Of a stretch of 64,000 nucleotides of DNA, positions 27,132-34,651 are shown piece after piece. Source of the stretch: a virus. Under the pieces are notes generated by a model that saw only the letters and a program-made list of their open reading frames with translations, made no database searches and was not told the origin of the DNA. The stretch covers positions 62,001 to 126,000 of the IMG/VR virus record IMGVR_UViG_3300043395_000996; one strand, given 5' to 3'. The translations under genes were made by a program, and so were the position numbers. The stretch's first letter is position 1. The number at the start of each line of letters is the position of its first letter.

Positions 27132-28444
27132 TATTTCTTAATAGTATATTTTTTTCCATCATCATTTAAACCATCAAAATCATATTTAAAGGTTTTTGTA
27201 GTTGAACCTTCTATTTTATGATTTTCAATTATTTTAAGACCCAATGATACATCTATTACGGATGGATACATAAAATTATCATCTTTATTATCAGATTCAT
27301 AATTACTTAAAAATGCTTTGTTTCCCTTTCTACTCATATCTCCTAATAAATAATTTGAATCTTTTCCCATTTTTGGCCAAGTTGTAGAATCATCTATTGT
27401 GAATGATAAACTTTCTAAATATCCAGGTACATTTTTATATAAAGAACCTATACCAAATTTTATAATATTAGGTGCAATTGCATATTGAGATGTTTCTCCA
27501 AATTTAGAAGTTACAATATTTGTATCAGGAAATGCCAATGATTTTAAATAATTAATTTTTTTAATCATTACCTCCTTTTCACTATTTGTTAAGTAATATA
27601 ATTTAAGATTAAATTTAATACTACGTTCTACTCCACCATATCTATATATGTTAAATGGAGAGCCCAAATATTTAGATGGATTCCAAGTAGGAGTTACATC
27701 TTCCGATAATCCAGTAATAGAACCTATAAATGGTACATTAAATTCAACATTTCCAATATCATCTATTATTTTACCAAATGTAACAACAACGTGTCCATTT
27801 TTTTCAGCATCTTTTAATTCAGTATCCGTTATTGTTGTTTTTAATCGTAACTTATGCCATTCGTTATTCCAACTACCACCTTCTGTTGGTGTTCTTTTTG
27901 TAAGTACACCTGTTTTATCTTTATAGTATTCTGAAAATTTTTTATTTTCTTTTATAAGCTTCTTACCATCTTTTCCAAGCTTAACACCATAATTTTCATC
28001 CTTATCAGCTTTTTTTAATTGCTTTTTTAAATCCTTTAATCCACCCTTTGCAAGTAAATTATTTGCAGTATTGAATAATGTACCACCGATACTTGATGCA
28101 CTTTGTGGAGCAAATAATGCCGATGGTGATGGATTTGTTTTTATGAAATATGGGGTATCCGCTTCAACTGCATCTCTTAATTGTTGTTGTGTTTTAAATA
28201 AAGATATTGGTTTTGAAAAAACAGTGTCGTTTTTAAATATAGTATCGGTTGGTCTATTTGCAGAACCTCCCAATAAACCACCAATTTGATTACCCACTAA
28301 ATCTGCAATTGCGTTTGGGGATGATGTAAGTAAAGCAGCACCTCTTGGCGGATTGATAAATCCTCTACTTTCGATTATAGCCATTCCGCTTAATCCGTAA
28401 AGTTCTTTCTTTTGTGATTTAAAAAGGTCTAAAAGTGTTGCCAT
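27131..28444 (-). CDS. Baseplate/tube-initiator protein, gp48/gp54-like
   Basis: A 437-residue protein. The central PFIGSITGLSEDVTPTWNPS, then GSPFNIYRYGGVERSIKFNL and INYLKSLAFP, plus the later YPSVIDVSLGLKIIENH, are the pattern of T4-like proteins that sit on top of the baseplate and start the tail tube (gp48/gp54 group). The N-terminal 150 residues are Gly/Ala/Pro-rich. The next gene upstream is the tape measure, as in T4 gene order 29-48-54. Which of the two T4 proteins it corresponds to is not decided. Confidence 0.7.
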   Translation of the reverse strand: MATLLDLFKSQKKELYGLSGMAIIESRGFINPPRGAALLTSSPNAIADLVGNQIGGLLGGSANRPTDTIFKNDTVFSKPISLFKTQQQLRDAVEADTPYFIKTNPSPSALFAPQSASSIGGTLFNTANNLLAKGGLKDLKKQLKKADKDENYGVKLGKDGKKLIKENKKFSEYYKDKTGVLTKRTPTEGGSWNNEWHKLRLKTTITDTELKDAEKNGHVVVTFGKIIDDIGNVEFNVPFIGSITGLSEDVTPTWNPSKYLGSPFNIYRYGGVERSIKFNLKLYYLTNSEKEVMIKKINYLKSLAFPDTNIVTSKFGETSQYAIAPNIIKFGIGSLYKNVPGYLESLSFTIDDSTTWPKMGKDSNYLLGDMSRKGNKAFLSNYESDNKDDNFMYPSVIDVSLGLKIIENHKIEGSTTKTFKYDFDGLNDDGKKYTIKK

Positions 28445-28462
28445 TTATAGTTTAGTATTTAC

Positions 28463-28471
28463 TATAAATAT
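28463..28471 (-). promoter_or_regulatory. Candidate late promoter box
   Basis: Sense strand GATATTTATAG, 19 bases before the ATG at 28444, in the gap behind the tape measure gene. Confidence 0.45.
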
Positions 28472-28483
28472 CTTTATTATAAA

Positions 28484-31303
28484 TTATTGGAATCTGGAAA
28501 CTCCGTAATTTCTACGAGCTTGATTCAGTAAAGAAGTTTGTAGGACTTTACCATTTATATTGATATCGGATTCGGTTGCCGTATTTGTACTAATTTGTTG
28601 TAAAAATTGAGCATTTACTCCTAACATAGCAACAATCTCTTGTTGTAATTTAGTATTATATTGAGCTTCTGTTAATGCTATTTTTGCTTTTTCAACTGCC
28701 GCTTGCTGTGCAGCTGCCTGTTTTTGTCCATTTGCATTAATAGCATCTACTGTTGGTTTAGTTCCTTTTTCAACAGGTTTAGCTGCTGCTGCCGCTGATG
28801 CAGGAGTTGCTCCTCCAAATGCACCCATATCTCTAGCAGCAATTCCAGCATCGATTGCCATTGATGATGCAGTTCCAACCCCCGGTGCAACTAAATCCAA
28901 TAAACCTGCTCCAGCTGATAAAGTTTCTAATCCGGCTCCAGCCCAATCACCACTCATCGCTCTATCTATTGCAAATCCCATACCAAGAACAGAACCCAAT
29001 ATAGGAATTCTTTTTGCTAAACTCTTACCAAATGTTTTAGTAGCTACTTTAGCTACACTTTTTTCTGCAATCTTTGCAGTTGTTTTTTCAACAGCTTTGG
29101 CAGTTGTTTTTTCTGCAACTTTAGTAGTTGTTTTTGTAGCAGTTTTTGCTGCGGCTTTTTCAGTTGTTTTTGCTACGGCTTTTTCAGTTGTCTTTGTTGC
29201 TACTTTTTCAGTTACTTTTGGAGCTACTTTTTCTCCACTTTTAAATACATTTTTTAATAAACTACCACCTTTATTCATTAAGAATGTGGTAACAACTGCG
29301 GCAATGGTTGATATTAATGCGGTTGTCAACATTGTTTCTGCATTTTTTAAGAAACTTTGTTGGTCTCTTTCATTCATTTTATCAGCCAATTTACCTACAT
29401 TGTTGATAATGGCATCTTGTCTTTGCATTTCTGCTGCCGCATTTAATCCTATACGTTTTAATTCAGTAGCTGCTTGAATTTGTGCATTTGCTGCTGCTAA
29501 TCCTGCTTCAGCCGATTGTTTAGCTGCTAAGTATGTCTTATTACCACTTTCAACACTTTTTCCAGTCAATTCACCTCCAGTAGTTCCATTTCTTTGAGTT
29601 ATTTTTTGAATATCATTTAAATCCATTCCACCCAACGCAGATGATAATTGTTGCTGTTGGAACATATTCATTTTAGCAGGGTCTAAACCTTGTGCTTGTA
29701 ATGCTTTCATTGCTCCTTCGCTATCACCACTCATAAATTTGGTTCTAACTTCGGAAAGATTTACACTTTTACCAAGCATCGCTGATAAACTCATTTCGGC
29801 TTTGATACTATCTTTATAGTTCAAAACCATATTTTGCCCAGCTTTAGCTACTGCATTAAAACTTACACCCAATGATTTAGCGTAAATTACTTGCTTTGCT
29901 AATTGGCTAGTACTTTTTATTTGATAACTTATTGCATCTTTAGATGCTTCGGCAATTTCAGTCATTGCTCCTGCTAAATTTACACCTGCTTTAGAAGCCA
30001 TACTTCTAACACCTTCTTGTAAATTTAATGCAGTTGATTCGGATACCTTATCTAATCTTTGAAAAACATCATTTATAGATGCAATACTTTCAGTAGATTG
30101 CCCTGTTCTATCAGCAATTATTGCCATATCAGCCGCAACCTTACCACTTGGCATTTTACCAGTTGCATCAGCGGCATCTTGCATCGCTTGTGCTATCTTA
30201 TCTGCGCTAATTCCTGCCAATTGCAATTGAGCCGCACCATATCCAACACTACCTAATTTATTACCAAATAATGCCGTTTTAGATGCCGCCTCAAACGAAG
30301 CTCCCATTTGTTGTACAGAAGCACTGAAATCAAGCATTGCTTCTTCCATAACAAAATTACGACCTCCAAACATACCCATATCAACTTGTTTGTTGATAGT
30401 ATCTATTTCACCCGTTAATTTTGCTATTTTTTTATCATATCCAGCAATAGTTCCTAACTTATTTCCTATCAATCCATAGTTGTAAGCCATTCCAGCTAAT
30501 ACACCGGCTAGTGCACCCAATGCTAATGACAATCCCTTACCACCATTAGTTGCGGTTTTCATTACATCTCCCAATTCTCTCATACCCTCAACACCGCTAC
30601 CAGCTATCCCATCAATTGAACGTTGAAGTCCTCCAAATGCTTCAGCTGAAGCTTTTCCAAAAGATTTAACTTCGGCATCCATATTTTTCAATTGTTGCCC
30701 AAATGCTTCTTCTGCTTCGGTTGATAATTCTATTTCTGAACGTATTTCGGCGTAAGTATCTCTTGCTTTTTTAATTTCAGCATGATACTCTTCAGTTGTA
30801 ATGTTTCCTCTTACTCTTAATCGATTTGCTTCAATAATTGAAGCTTGATTTTGTTTATAAGCTTTTTGTATTCTTTGAATAGATTTGTAATCCGAATCAT
30901 TTATTTTTCCATTTTTCGTAATTACTTTCGAAATACTATCTAATACAATTTTTGTTTTTTCTAATCTTTCAGATTGAAGTTTATAAGCTTTTGTATTTTT
31001 ACCAATTGTATTGCCAATACTAATTAAATTAGTATCCATTTCTTGGTAATCGCTTAATTCGGCTTTATTCGATTTTTCTCTTTCTTTTTGAACTTTTAAA
31101 AGAGTATCATAATTTTTTTTACTCTTTGCTAACGCTTTGTTTTCAGCTTCCAATGCCTCAATTCTATCAAATTGAGCTTGAGTTATTTTTTCTTCTAATT
31201 TATAAAGTTTTTCGGCTTCTTTTTGATTACGCACATATGCTTGAGCTTCAGATTCTAAAGCAATTATTCTAGCGTTTATATTATCTGCACTTGATTTAGC
31301 CAT
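28484..31303 (-). CDS. Tail tape measure protein
   Basis: A 939-residue protein, the longest in the central tail region and of typical tape-measure build: a long N-terminal coiled coil (about 1-210, Lys/Glu/Ala-rich), a glycine/alanine-rich hydrophobic region (LALGALAGVLAGMAYNYGL near 260 and LISTIAAVVTTFLMNKG near 670), a low-complexity Lys/Thr/Ala tract near residues 690-755, and a further hydrophobic stretch. It would set tail length and be ejected with DNA. It is preceded by candidate tail-assembly chaperone genes, as expected. Confidence 0.88.
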   Translation of the reverse strand: MAKSSADNINARIIALESEAQAYVRNQKEAEKLYKLEEKITQAQFDRIEALEAENKALAKSKKNYDTLLKVQKEREKSNKAELSDYQEMDTNLISIGNTIGKNTKAYKLQSERLEKTKIVLDSISKVITKNGKINDSDYKSIQRIQKAYKQNQASIIEANRLRVRGNITTEEYHAEIKKARDTYAEIRSEIELSTEAEEAFGQQLKNMDAEVKSFGKASAEAFGGLQRSIDGIAGSGVEGMRELGDVMKTATNGGKGLSLALGALAGVLAGMAYNYGLIGNKLGTIAGYDKKIAKLTGEIDTINKQVDMGMFGGRNFVMEEAMLDFSASVQQMGASFEAASKTALFGNKLGSVGYGAAQLQLAGISADKIAQAMQDAADATGKMPSGKVAADMAIIADRTGQSTESIASINDVFQRLDKVSESTALNLQEGVRSMASKAGVNLAGAMTEIAEASKDAISYQIKSTSQLAKQVIYAKSLGVSFNAVAKAGQNMVLNYKDSIKAEMSLSAMLGKSVNLSEVRTKFMSGDSEGAMKALQAQGLDPAKMNMFQQQQLSSALGGMDLNDIQKITQRNGTTGGELTGKSVESGNKTYLAAKQSAEAGLAAANAQIQAATELKRIGLNAAAEMQRQDAIINNVGKLADKMNERDQQSFLKNAETMLTTALISTIAAVVTTFLMNKGGSLLKNVFKSGEKVAPKVTEKVATKTTEKAVAKTTEKAAAKTATKTTTKVAEKTTAKAVEKTTAKIAEKSVAKVATKTFGKSLAKRIPILGSVLGMGFAIDRAMSGDWAGAGLETLSAGAGLLDLVAPGVGTASSMAIDAGIAARDMGAFGGATPASAAAAAKPVEKGTKPTVDAINANGQKQAAAQQAAVEKAKIALTEAQYNTKLQQEIVAMLGVNAQFLQQISTNTATESDININGKVLQTSLLNQARRNYGVSRFQ
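29040..29235 (-). repeat. Lys-Thr-Ala low-complexity repeat in tape measure
   Basis: Degenerate tandem repeats encoding units such as KTTEKAVAKTTEKAAAK. The units are imperfect at the DNA level. This segment is prone to slippage and may vary between isolates. Confidence 0.7.
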
Positions 31304-31317
31304 TCAGACTGAAAGAA

Positions 31318-31575
31318 TTAATAATTATGATATTTCTTCAATAACGAATCTATTTCCGATGTACTCATATTAGATTTTTTTAATAAATCCCTAGTACTTA
31401 ATAATAGTTTTTCACTATCTGATTGCCAAGCTTTATATGCTTTATCAAATGCAGGATTATTAGTTGCATCTAATGCACTTTCTAAATCAGCATCTTGTCC
31501 CTTTGCTTTTTTATCATAAAACAAAGATAACAATTTTGCTAAAACATTTACTTCAACTAATAATTTTTTTGCCAT
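31318..31575 (-). CDS. Small helical protein upstream of tape measure
   Basis: An 85-residue helical protein (MAKKLLVEVNVLAKLLSLFY ... STRDLLKKSNMSTSEIDSLL). It lies 14 bases upstream of the tape measure gene, the place where tail-assembly chaperones or tape-measure partners are encoded. No family recognised. A late-type box lies 28 bases before its ATG. Confidence 0.65.
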   Translation of the reverse strand: MAKKLLVEVNVLAKLLSLFYDKKAKGQDADLESALDATNNPAFDKAYKAWQSDSEKLLLSTRDLLKKSNMSTSEIDSLLKKYHNY

Positions 31576-31602
31576 TATTTATAGATTGTTGTTATATTTT
31601 AT

Positions 31603-31611
31603 TATAAATAT
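31603..31611 (-). promoter_or_regulatory. Candidate late promoter box
   Basis: Sense strand AATATTTATAA, 28 bases before the ATG at 31575; it begins in the stop codon of the preceding small ORF. Confidence 0.45.
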
Positions 31612-31781
31612 TACTTTCTTTTAGTTTTGGATGAATTGTTAGATTTTGATGTTACTTTTTCCATTTCAGATTTTTCTTCTTCTTTAGCTTTAAGTAATTC
31701 TCTCCAATAGAATTCTCTTAATTTTATAGGCATAAAGTATAAATCATGCCAATTAAATCCACCATTGGCATAATATATCAT
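31611..31781 (-). CDS. Small tail-assembly chaperone-like ORF, gp51-type position
   Basis: A 56-codon ORF between the gp26-like gene and the next small gene. It begins MIYYANGGFNWHDLYFMP and continues with a basic helix (KLREFYWRELLK) and a lysine-rich tail. The compact aromatic block YANGGFNWHDLYFMP looks conserved in style. The frame stays open upstream of this ATG, into the end of the gp26-like gene, as far as a run of seven T (31836-31830), so it may alternatively be made as a frameshifted extension of that protein. In T4 genes 26 and 51 encode hub-assembly factors; the position here matches. Confidence 0.6.
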   Translation of the reverse strand: MIYYANGGFNWHDLYFMPIKLREFYWRELLKAKEEEKSEMEKVTSKSNNSSKTKRK

Positions 31782-31815
31782 TTGAAAAATCTTTTGATGT
31801 AAAACTACAGAGTGA

Positions 31816-32634
31816 TTACTCGCCAGGGTAAAAAAAGTCTACCCCAAATGGGATACGAAGAGCCTCCTTCTCTCCGGTGAATGGCGATTCGTAATCAAAT
31901 TTTAAATCCAAATCAGGTGTAACTTCGGCTATTGCTTTTCTTAATCCTTTAGAATCCCCTGCTAATAATCTATTAGATACAAAATTACTGATAAATCCTA
32001 AATCTCTATTTCCATCAACTTCAACAATAATTCTTCTATATCTTGTTGTTATTTCATTTGATTGTTTTAGAGTTTTTTCATAAGCTTCTATATCTTTATT
32101 AATAGCTAATTCATCTCCGTGTGTAAGTAATTTAAATTTGATTGGAGTTTTAGAAATCGGTAATATGAATTCATATTCATTTTTTCTATTTAATTTAGAA
32201 TAATCGATTTCTTTTATTTTTATTTGAGCTAAATCAATCGTAACAGGCACAGGTTCATTTTCAACCGGGTCATTTACAGTTACCTCATATTCAGGTCCAA
32301 ATGCTAGAACTCTTGATGATACCAAAACAGCGTTTTTATCTCCAATCAATAAATCTTCTGGTTTTACTCCCTTTTCAATAATGATTGATTCCAATAATTT
32401 ATCAATATGAATTCCTTTACGAATTAAGTTTGTAGAAGTAAGAATATCTTCTTCTTTTGCTGTCATCAATTTAATTGTAATTTCTCCTTTTGCTAAAGGA
32501 TGTCCTTCTGGATAACATAATCCTTTCGATGGTAATGATATAACCTCTGTTGGAAATGGATATGATGTTTCTTGTTGAAATTGTGGTTGTGTACCCAATC
32601 CTCTTGTAACGTTTTGCTCTAAATTTTGTTCCAT
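31816..32634 (-). CDS. 26: Baseplate/tail assembly chaperone, gp26-like
   Basis: A 272-residue protein resembling the T4 baseplate protein family of gp26: VISLPSKGLCYPEGHPLAKG, then ITIKLMTAKEEDILTSTNL and KPEDLLIGDKNAVLVSSRV, a middle beta-rich domain, and a C-terminus with PFTGEKEALRIPFGVDFFYP. It lies upstream of the tape measure with two small genes between, the normal location for the tail-assembly chaperone pair in many phages. Its last codons contain TTTTTTTACC, and the +1 frame there leads into the next small ORF. Confidence 0.7.
   Translation of the reverse strand: MEQNLEQNVTRGLGTQPQFQQETSYPFPTEVISLPSKGLCYPEGHPLAKGEITIKLMTAKEEDILTSTNLIRKGIHIDKLLESIIIEKGVKPEDLLIGDKNAVLVSSRVLAFGPEYEVTVNDPVENEPVPVTIDLAQIKIKEIDYSKLNRKNEYEFILPISKTPIKFKLLTHGDELAINKDIEAYEKTLKQSNEITTRYRRIIVEVDGNRDLGFISNFVSNRLLAGDSKGLRKAIAEVTPDLDLKFDYESPFTGEKEALRIPFGVDFFYPGE
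31830..31836 (-). other. Possible +1/-2 frameshift site (T7 run)
   Basis: Seven T on the sense strand at the end of the gp26-like gene (GAC TTT TTT TAC in the zero frame). The +1 frame is open from just before this run through the 31611-31781 ORF, while the -1 frame stops after eight codons. The arrangement recalls programmed frameshifts in phage tail chaperone genes, but it is unproved. Confidence 0.35.
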
Positions 32635-32670
32635 AATTATAACTTAATGTTTATATATAAGTATATATAA

Positions 32671-32705
32671 AATAAAAAAGTGGTAAGGATTTCCCTCACC
32701 ACTTT
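32671..32705 (-). terminator. Rho-independent terminator of the small-gene cassette
   Basis: Sense strand hairpin AAGTGGTGAGG / CCTTACCACTT followed by TTTTTTATTTT. It closes the four-gene cassette at 32733-33925. Confidence 0.8.
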
Positions 32706-32732
32706 ATATATCAATTAACAAAATGAAAAATT

Positions 32733-33059
32733 TTAATACCAATCTTTTGATTCGTAATAGTCTACATTCGCATATACTTTAATGATTTTATCACCATTTT
32801 TATGTGCACTATTTAAATATTCAAAATATTCCTCCTCACTATGTGCAGGGAAATCAATATGCCACCCCTCATTAGTAACCACTTCAATACGGACATTTTT
32901 ATATGCCTCAATATAGCCACTCACTTTCGCTGAACGATATTCATCCGTTTTTTTAAATGTAAACTCAAACGAAGATAATTCATTCATTTCTCCAATAACT
33001 TCTGCTTCCATTTCCAAACGGTCAGCAAGAACTTCAACATCATAAGAATCGTATAACAT
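32733..33059 (-). CDS. Hypothetical acidic protein
   Basis: A 108-residue acidic protein (MLYDSYDVEVLADRLEMEAE at the start), likely alpha/beta, with HIDFPAHSEEEYFEYLNSAH in the middle. It is the last gene of a small cassette that ends in a clear terminator. No family recognised. Confidence 0.65.
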   Translation of the reverse strand: MLYDSYDVEVLADRLEMEAEVIGEMNELSSFEFTFKKTDEYRSAKVSGYIEAYKNVRIEVVTNEGWHIDFPAHSEEEYFEYLNSAHKNGDKIIKVYANVDYYESKDWY

Positions 33060-33077
33060 AATTTTAGATTTTAAGGA

Positions 33078-33344
33078 TTAATATTCAATTAACGAAACCG
33101 GTACGTTGTAAGAAGCGAACCCGCCAACCACACGCAGATTAGCTTTGGTTCGATTAATTTTAGTAACCTCCAACTCTCTACCTCGTAGTTTAGGATGATT
33201 GACCTTTACTTTCATACCTATACTTAAACCTACTTTCTTTTGAAGTGATTCAATGGTACGTTTTTGTTTAATTAAATCAACTACCAATGAGTTGATATTG
33301 CGTAATTCTTCAACCGATAACTTTGATAATTCTGAATAGTTCAT
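33078..33344 (-). CDS. Small KOW-like protein
   Basis: An 88-residue protein: an N-terminal helix (residues 1-40) followed by GMKVKVNHPKLRGRELEVTK and INRTKANLRV, which looks like a KOW/SH3-type beta-barrel as in NusG and some ribosomal proteins. It could bind RNA or a transcription complex. Second to last in the terminator-bounded cassette. Confidence 0.6.
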   Translation of the reverse strand: MNYSELSKLSVEELRNINSLVVDLIKQKRTIESLQKKVGLSIGMKVKVNHPKLRGRELEVTKINRTKANLRVVGGFASYNVPVSLIEY

Positions 33345-33370
33345 GTCTTTTATATTTTAAGTTTTAAATT

Positions 33371-33568
33371 TTAATAATCATACTCCATATCTAACTGGCG
33401 TTGAAACAACTCAGCCTTTGCCAGGTCGTATTTCACCATACTAATCAAATCCTTCTCCCACATCTGAATATTCAACTCCCACGCACTAATTCCCAAATGG
33501 AGAGCTCTACTCTCTATGAAGTTACAATACTCATTAACACTCATACCACGCACATCAATTAGTTCCAT
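33371..33568 (-). CDS. Hypothetical small protein
   Basis: A 65-residue protein beginning MELIDVRGMSVNEYCNF. A longer start at 33598 is in frame, but its 5' region (AGAGTTAAAACAAATAAAAAT) closely resembles the untranslated leader of the neighbouring 33925 gene, so the ATG at 33568 is chosen. It has its own promoter. Function unknown. Confidence 0.6.
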   Translation of the reverse strand: MELIDVRGMSVNEYCNFIESRALHLGISAWELNIQMWEKDLISMVKYDLAKAELFQRQLDMEYDY

Positions 33569-33605
33569 ATTTTTATTTGTTTTAACTCTCACTCTCAATT
33601 ACCTT

Positions 33606-33636
33606 ACAATATACAAAAAATATCAATTCAAGTCAA
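33606..33636 (-). promoter_or_regulatory. Cassette promoter (second)
   Basis: Sense strand TTG (33636-33634) within CTTGACTT, 20 bases, TATATTGT (33613-33606). It is followed 37 bases later by the ATG at 33568, the same geometry as the first cassette promoter. Confidence 0.55.
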
Positions 33637-33655
33637 GCTTTTTTTGAATTATTTT

Positions 33656-33925
33656 TTAATTTTCTTTGGCGGCTTCAGCCCATTCCTCATTAACCATTCC
33701 CCAATAGTTTTTGTTTAAGTAGATAATATCGTATCCACTATCGTTTCTTTCTACGGTCACAATTCCTTTCTTAACCAAAGAACCCAATGCACCTCTGATA
33801 GATTTTGTTGGGATGCCAGTACATTCACTCAAATCATTTACATCCACATCAGAAAAGCCCGGTTCAGCGTATAAACAACTAATGAAAGTACTCAATGTTT
33901 TTTCTTCTAACCATGTGATATTCAT
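33656..33925 (-). CDS. Winged-helix DNA-binding protein
   Basis: An 89-residue protein with a winged helix-turn-helix: VDVNDLSECTGIPTKSIRGA (recognition helix) then LGSLVKKGIVTVERNDSG and YDIIYL (wing). It is the first gene of a four-gene cassette with early-type promoters placed inside the late tail region. A regulator of the cassette or of the early/late switch is plausible. Confidence 0.7.
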   Translation of the reverse strand: MNITWLEEKTLSTFISCLYAEPGFSDVDVNDLSECTGIPTKSIRGALGSLVKKGIVTVERNDSGYDIIYLNKNYWGMVNEEWAEAAKEN

Positions 33926-33962
33926 AACTCTATTTGTTTTATGTTTAACTCTTATTACATAG

Positions 33963-33993
33963 TAAAGGTAAGTAATTTTGCTATAAAAGTCAA
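33963..33993 (-). promoter_or_regulatory. Cassette promoter (first)
   Basis: Sense strand TTG (33993-33991) in CTTGACTT, 20 bases, TACCTTTA (33970-33963), close to TAnnTTTG. ATG 37 bases downstream at 33925. Confidence 0.6.
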
Positions 33994-34042
33994 GTCTTTT
34001 TTAAAATATTTTTAAAATTTAGAATGATTCTAAATAAGACAT

Positions 34043-34070
34043 AAAAAAAGAGGGTAGAAAATCTACCCCC
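34043..34070 (-). terminator. Rho-independent terminator after the tail tube gene
   Basis: Sense strand GGGGGTAGATTTTCTACCCTC followed by TTTTTTTAT: stem GGGTAGA/TCTACCC with a TTT loop. It separates gp19 from the small-gene cassette. Confidence 0.85.
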
Positions 34071-34116
34071 CTTTAATTATTCACCACTTACTTTATTAAA
34101 ATTTACTATTCAAATT

Positions 34117-34605
34117 TTAGTATTCTAAAATTGCGTAGTCATAGCTTAAAGTTAATTCTATTGATAATGGGTCATTTGAACTCCAATCTAATTCACCAAA
34201 GTTTGCTGACGTAATAAATGCACCTTTCAAAGTCCATTGTTCTACTTTATCACCAACCGGTCCTAATAAGTAGAAAGTGATATCTTTCTTATAGAAAGCT
34301 GCGTATCCATCTCTACCTGTTAGGGATTCATGTGATTGTCTAATCCATTCCATAACTTGCTGTGCACCTGATGGTACAATTGGGTCATAAAGAGTGATAT
34401 TAATATCATCCCAAGTTGATTTACCTTTAATTTTTCTTTGTACGTTTATATGGTCTAATACTACCGGCTCTGATGTGTAAGTCGGTCTACTAGCCGTTTT
34501 AATCATATATGATTCTATACCGTTGATTTCCATAATGAATCTATTCCCTAACTTTGGTTCAAAGTTCTGGTAGAACATTTTATCAAATTCTAATACTTCT
34601 GGCAT
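34117..34605 (-). CDS. 19: Tail tube protein gp19-like
   Basis: A 162-residue tail tube subunit, the same size as T4 gp19 (163). Features are the N-terminal FDKMFYQNFEPKLGNRFIME, DDINITLYDPIVPSGAQQVM in the middle and LDWSSNDPLSIELTLSYDYA at the end, as in T4-type tubes. It forms the inner tube polymerised on the baseplate. A strong terminator follows, and a late box lies 26 bases before the ATG. Confidence 0.93.
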   Translation of the reverse strand: MPEVLEFDKMFYQNFEPKLGNRFIMEINGIESYMIKTASRPTYTSEPVVLDHINVQRKIKGKSTWDDINITLYDPIVPSGAQQVMEWIRQSHESLTGRDGYAAFYKKDITFYLLGPVGDKVEQWTLKGAFITSANFGELDWSSNDPLSIELTLSYDYAILEY

Positions 34606-34630
34606 CTTATTTTATATTTAAGTTGTTTTA

Positions 34631-34639
34631 TATAAATAT
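34631..34639 (-). promoter_or_regulatory. Candidate late promoter box
   Basis: Sense strand GATATTTATAT, 26 bases before the tail tube ATG. Confidence 0.5.
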
Positions 34640-34651
34640 CTATTTTTCAAA

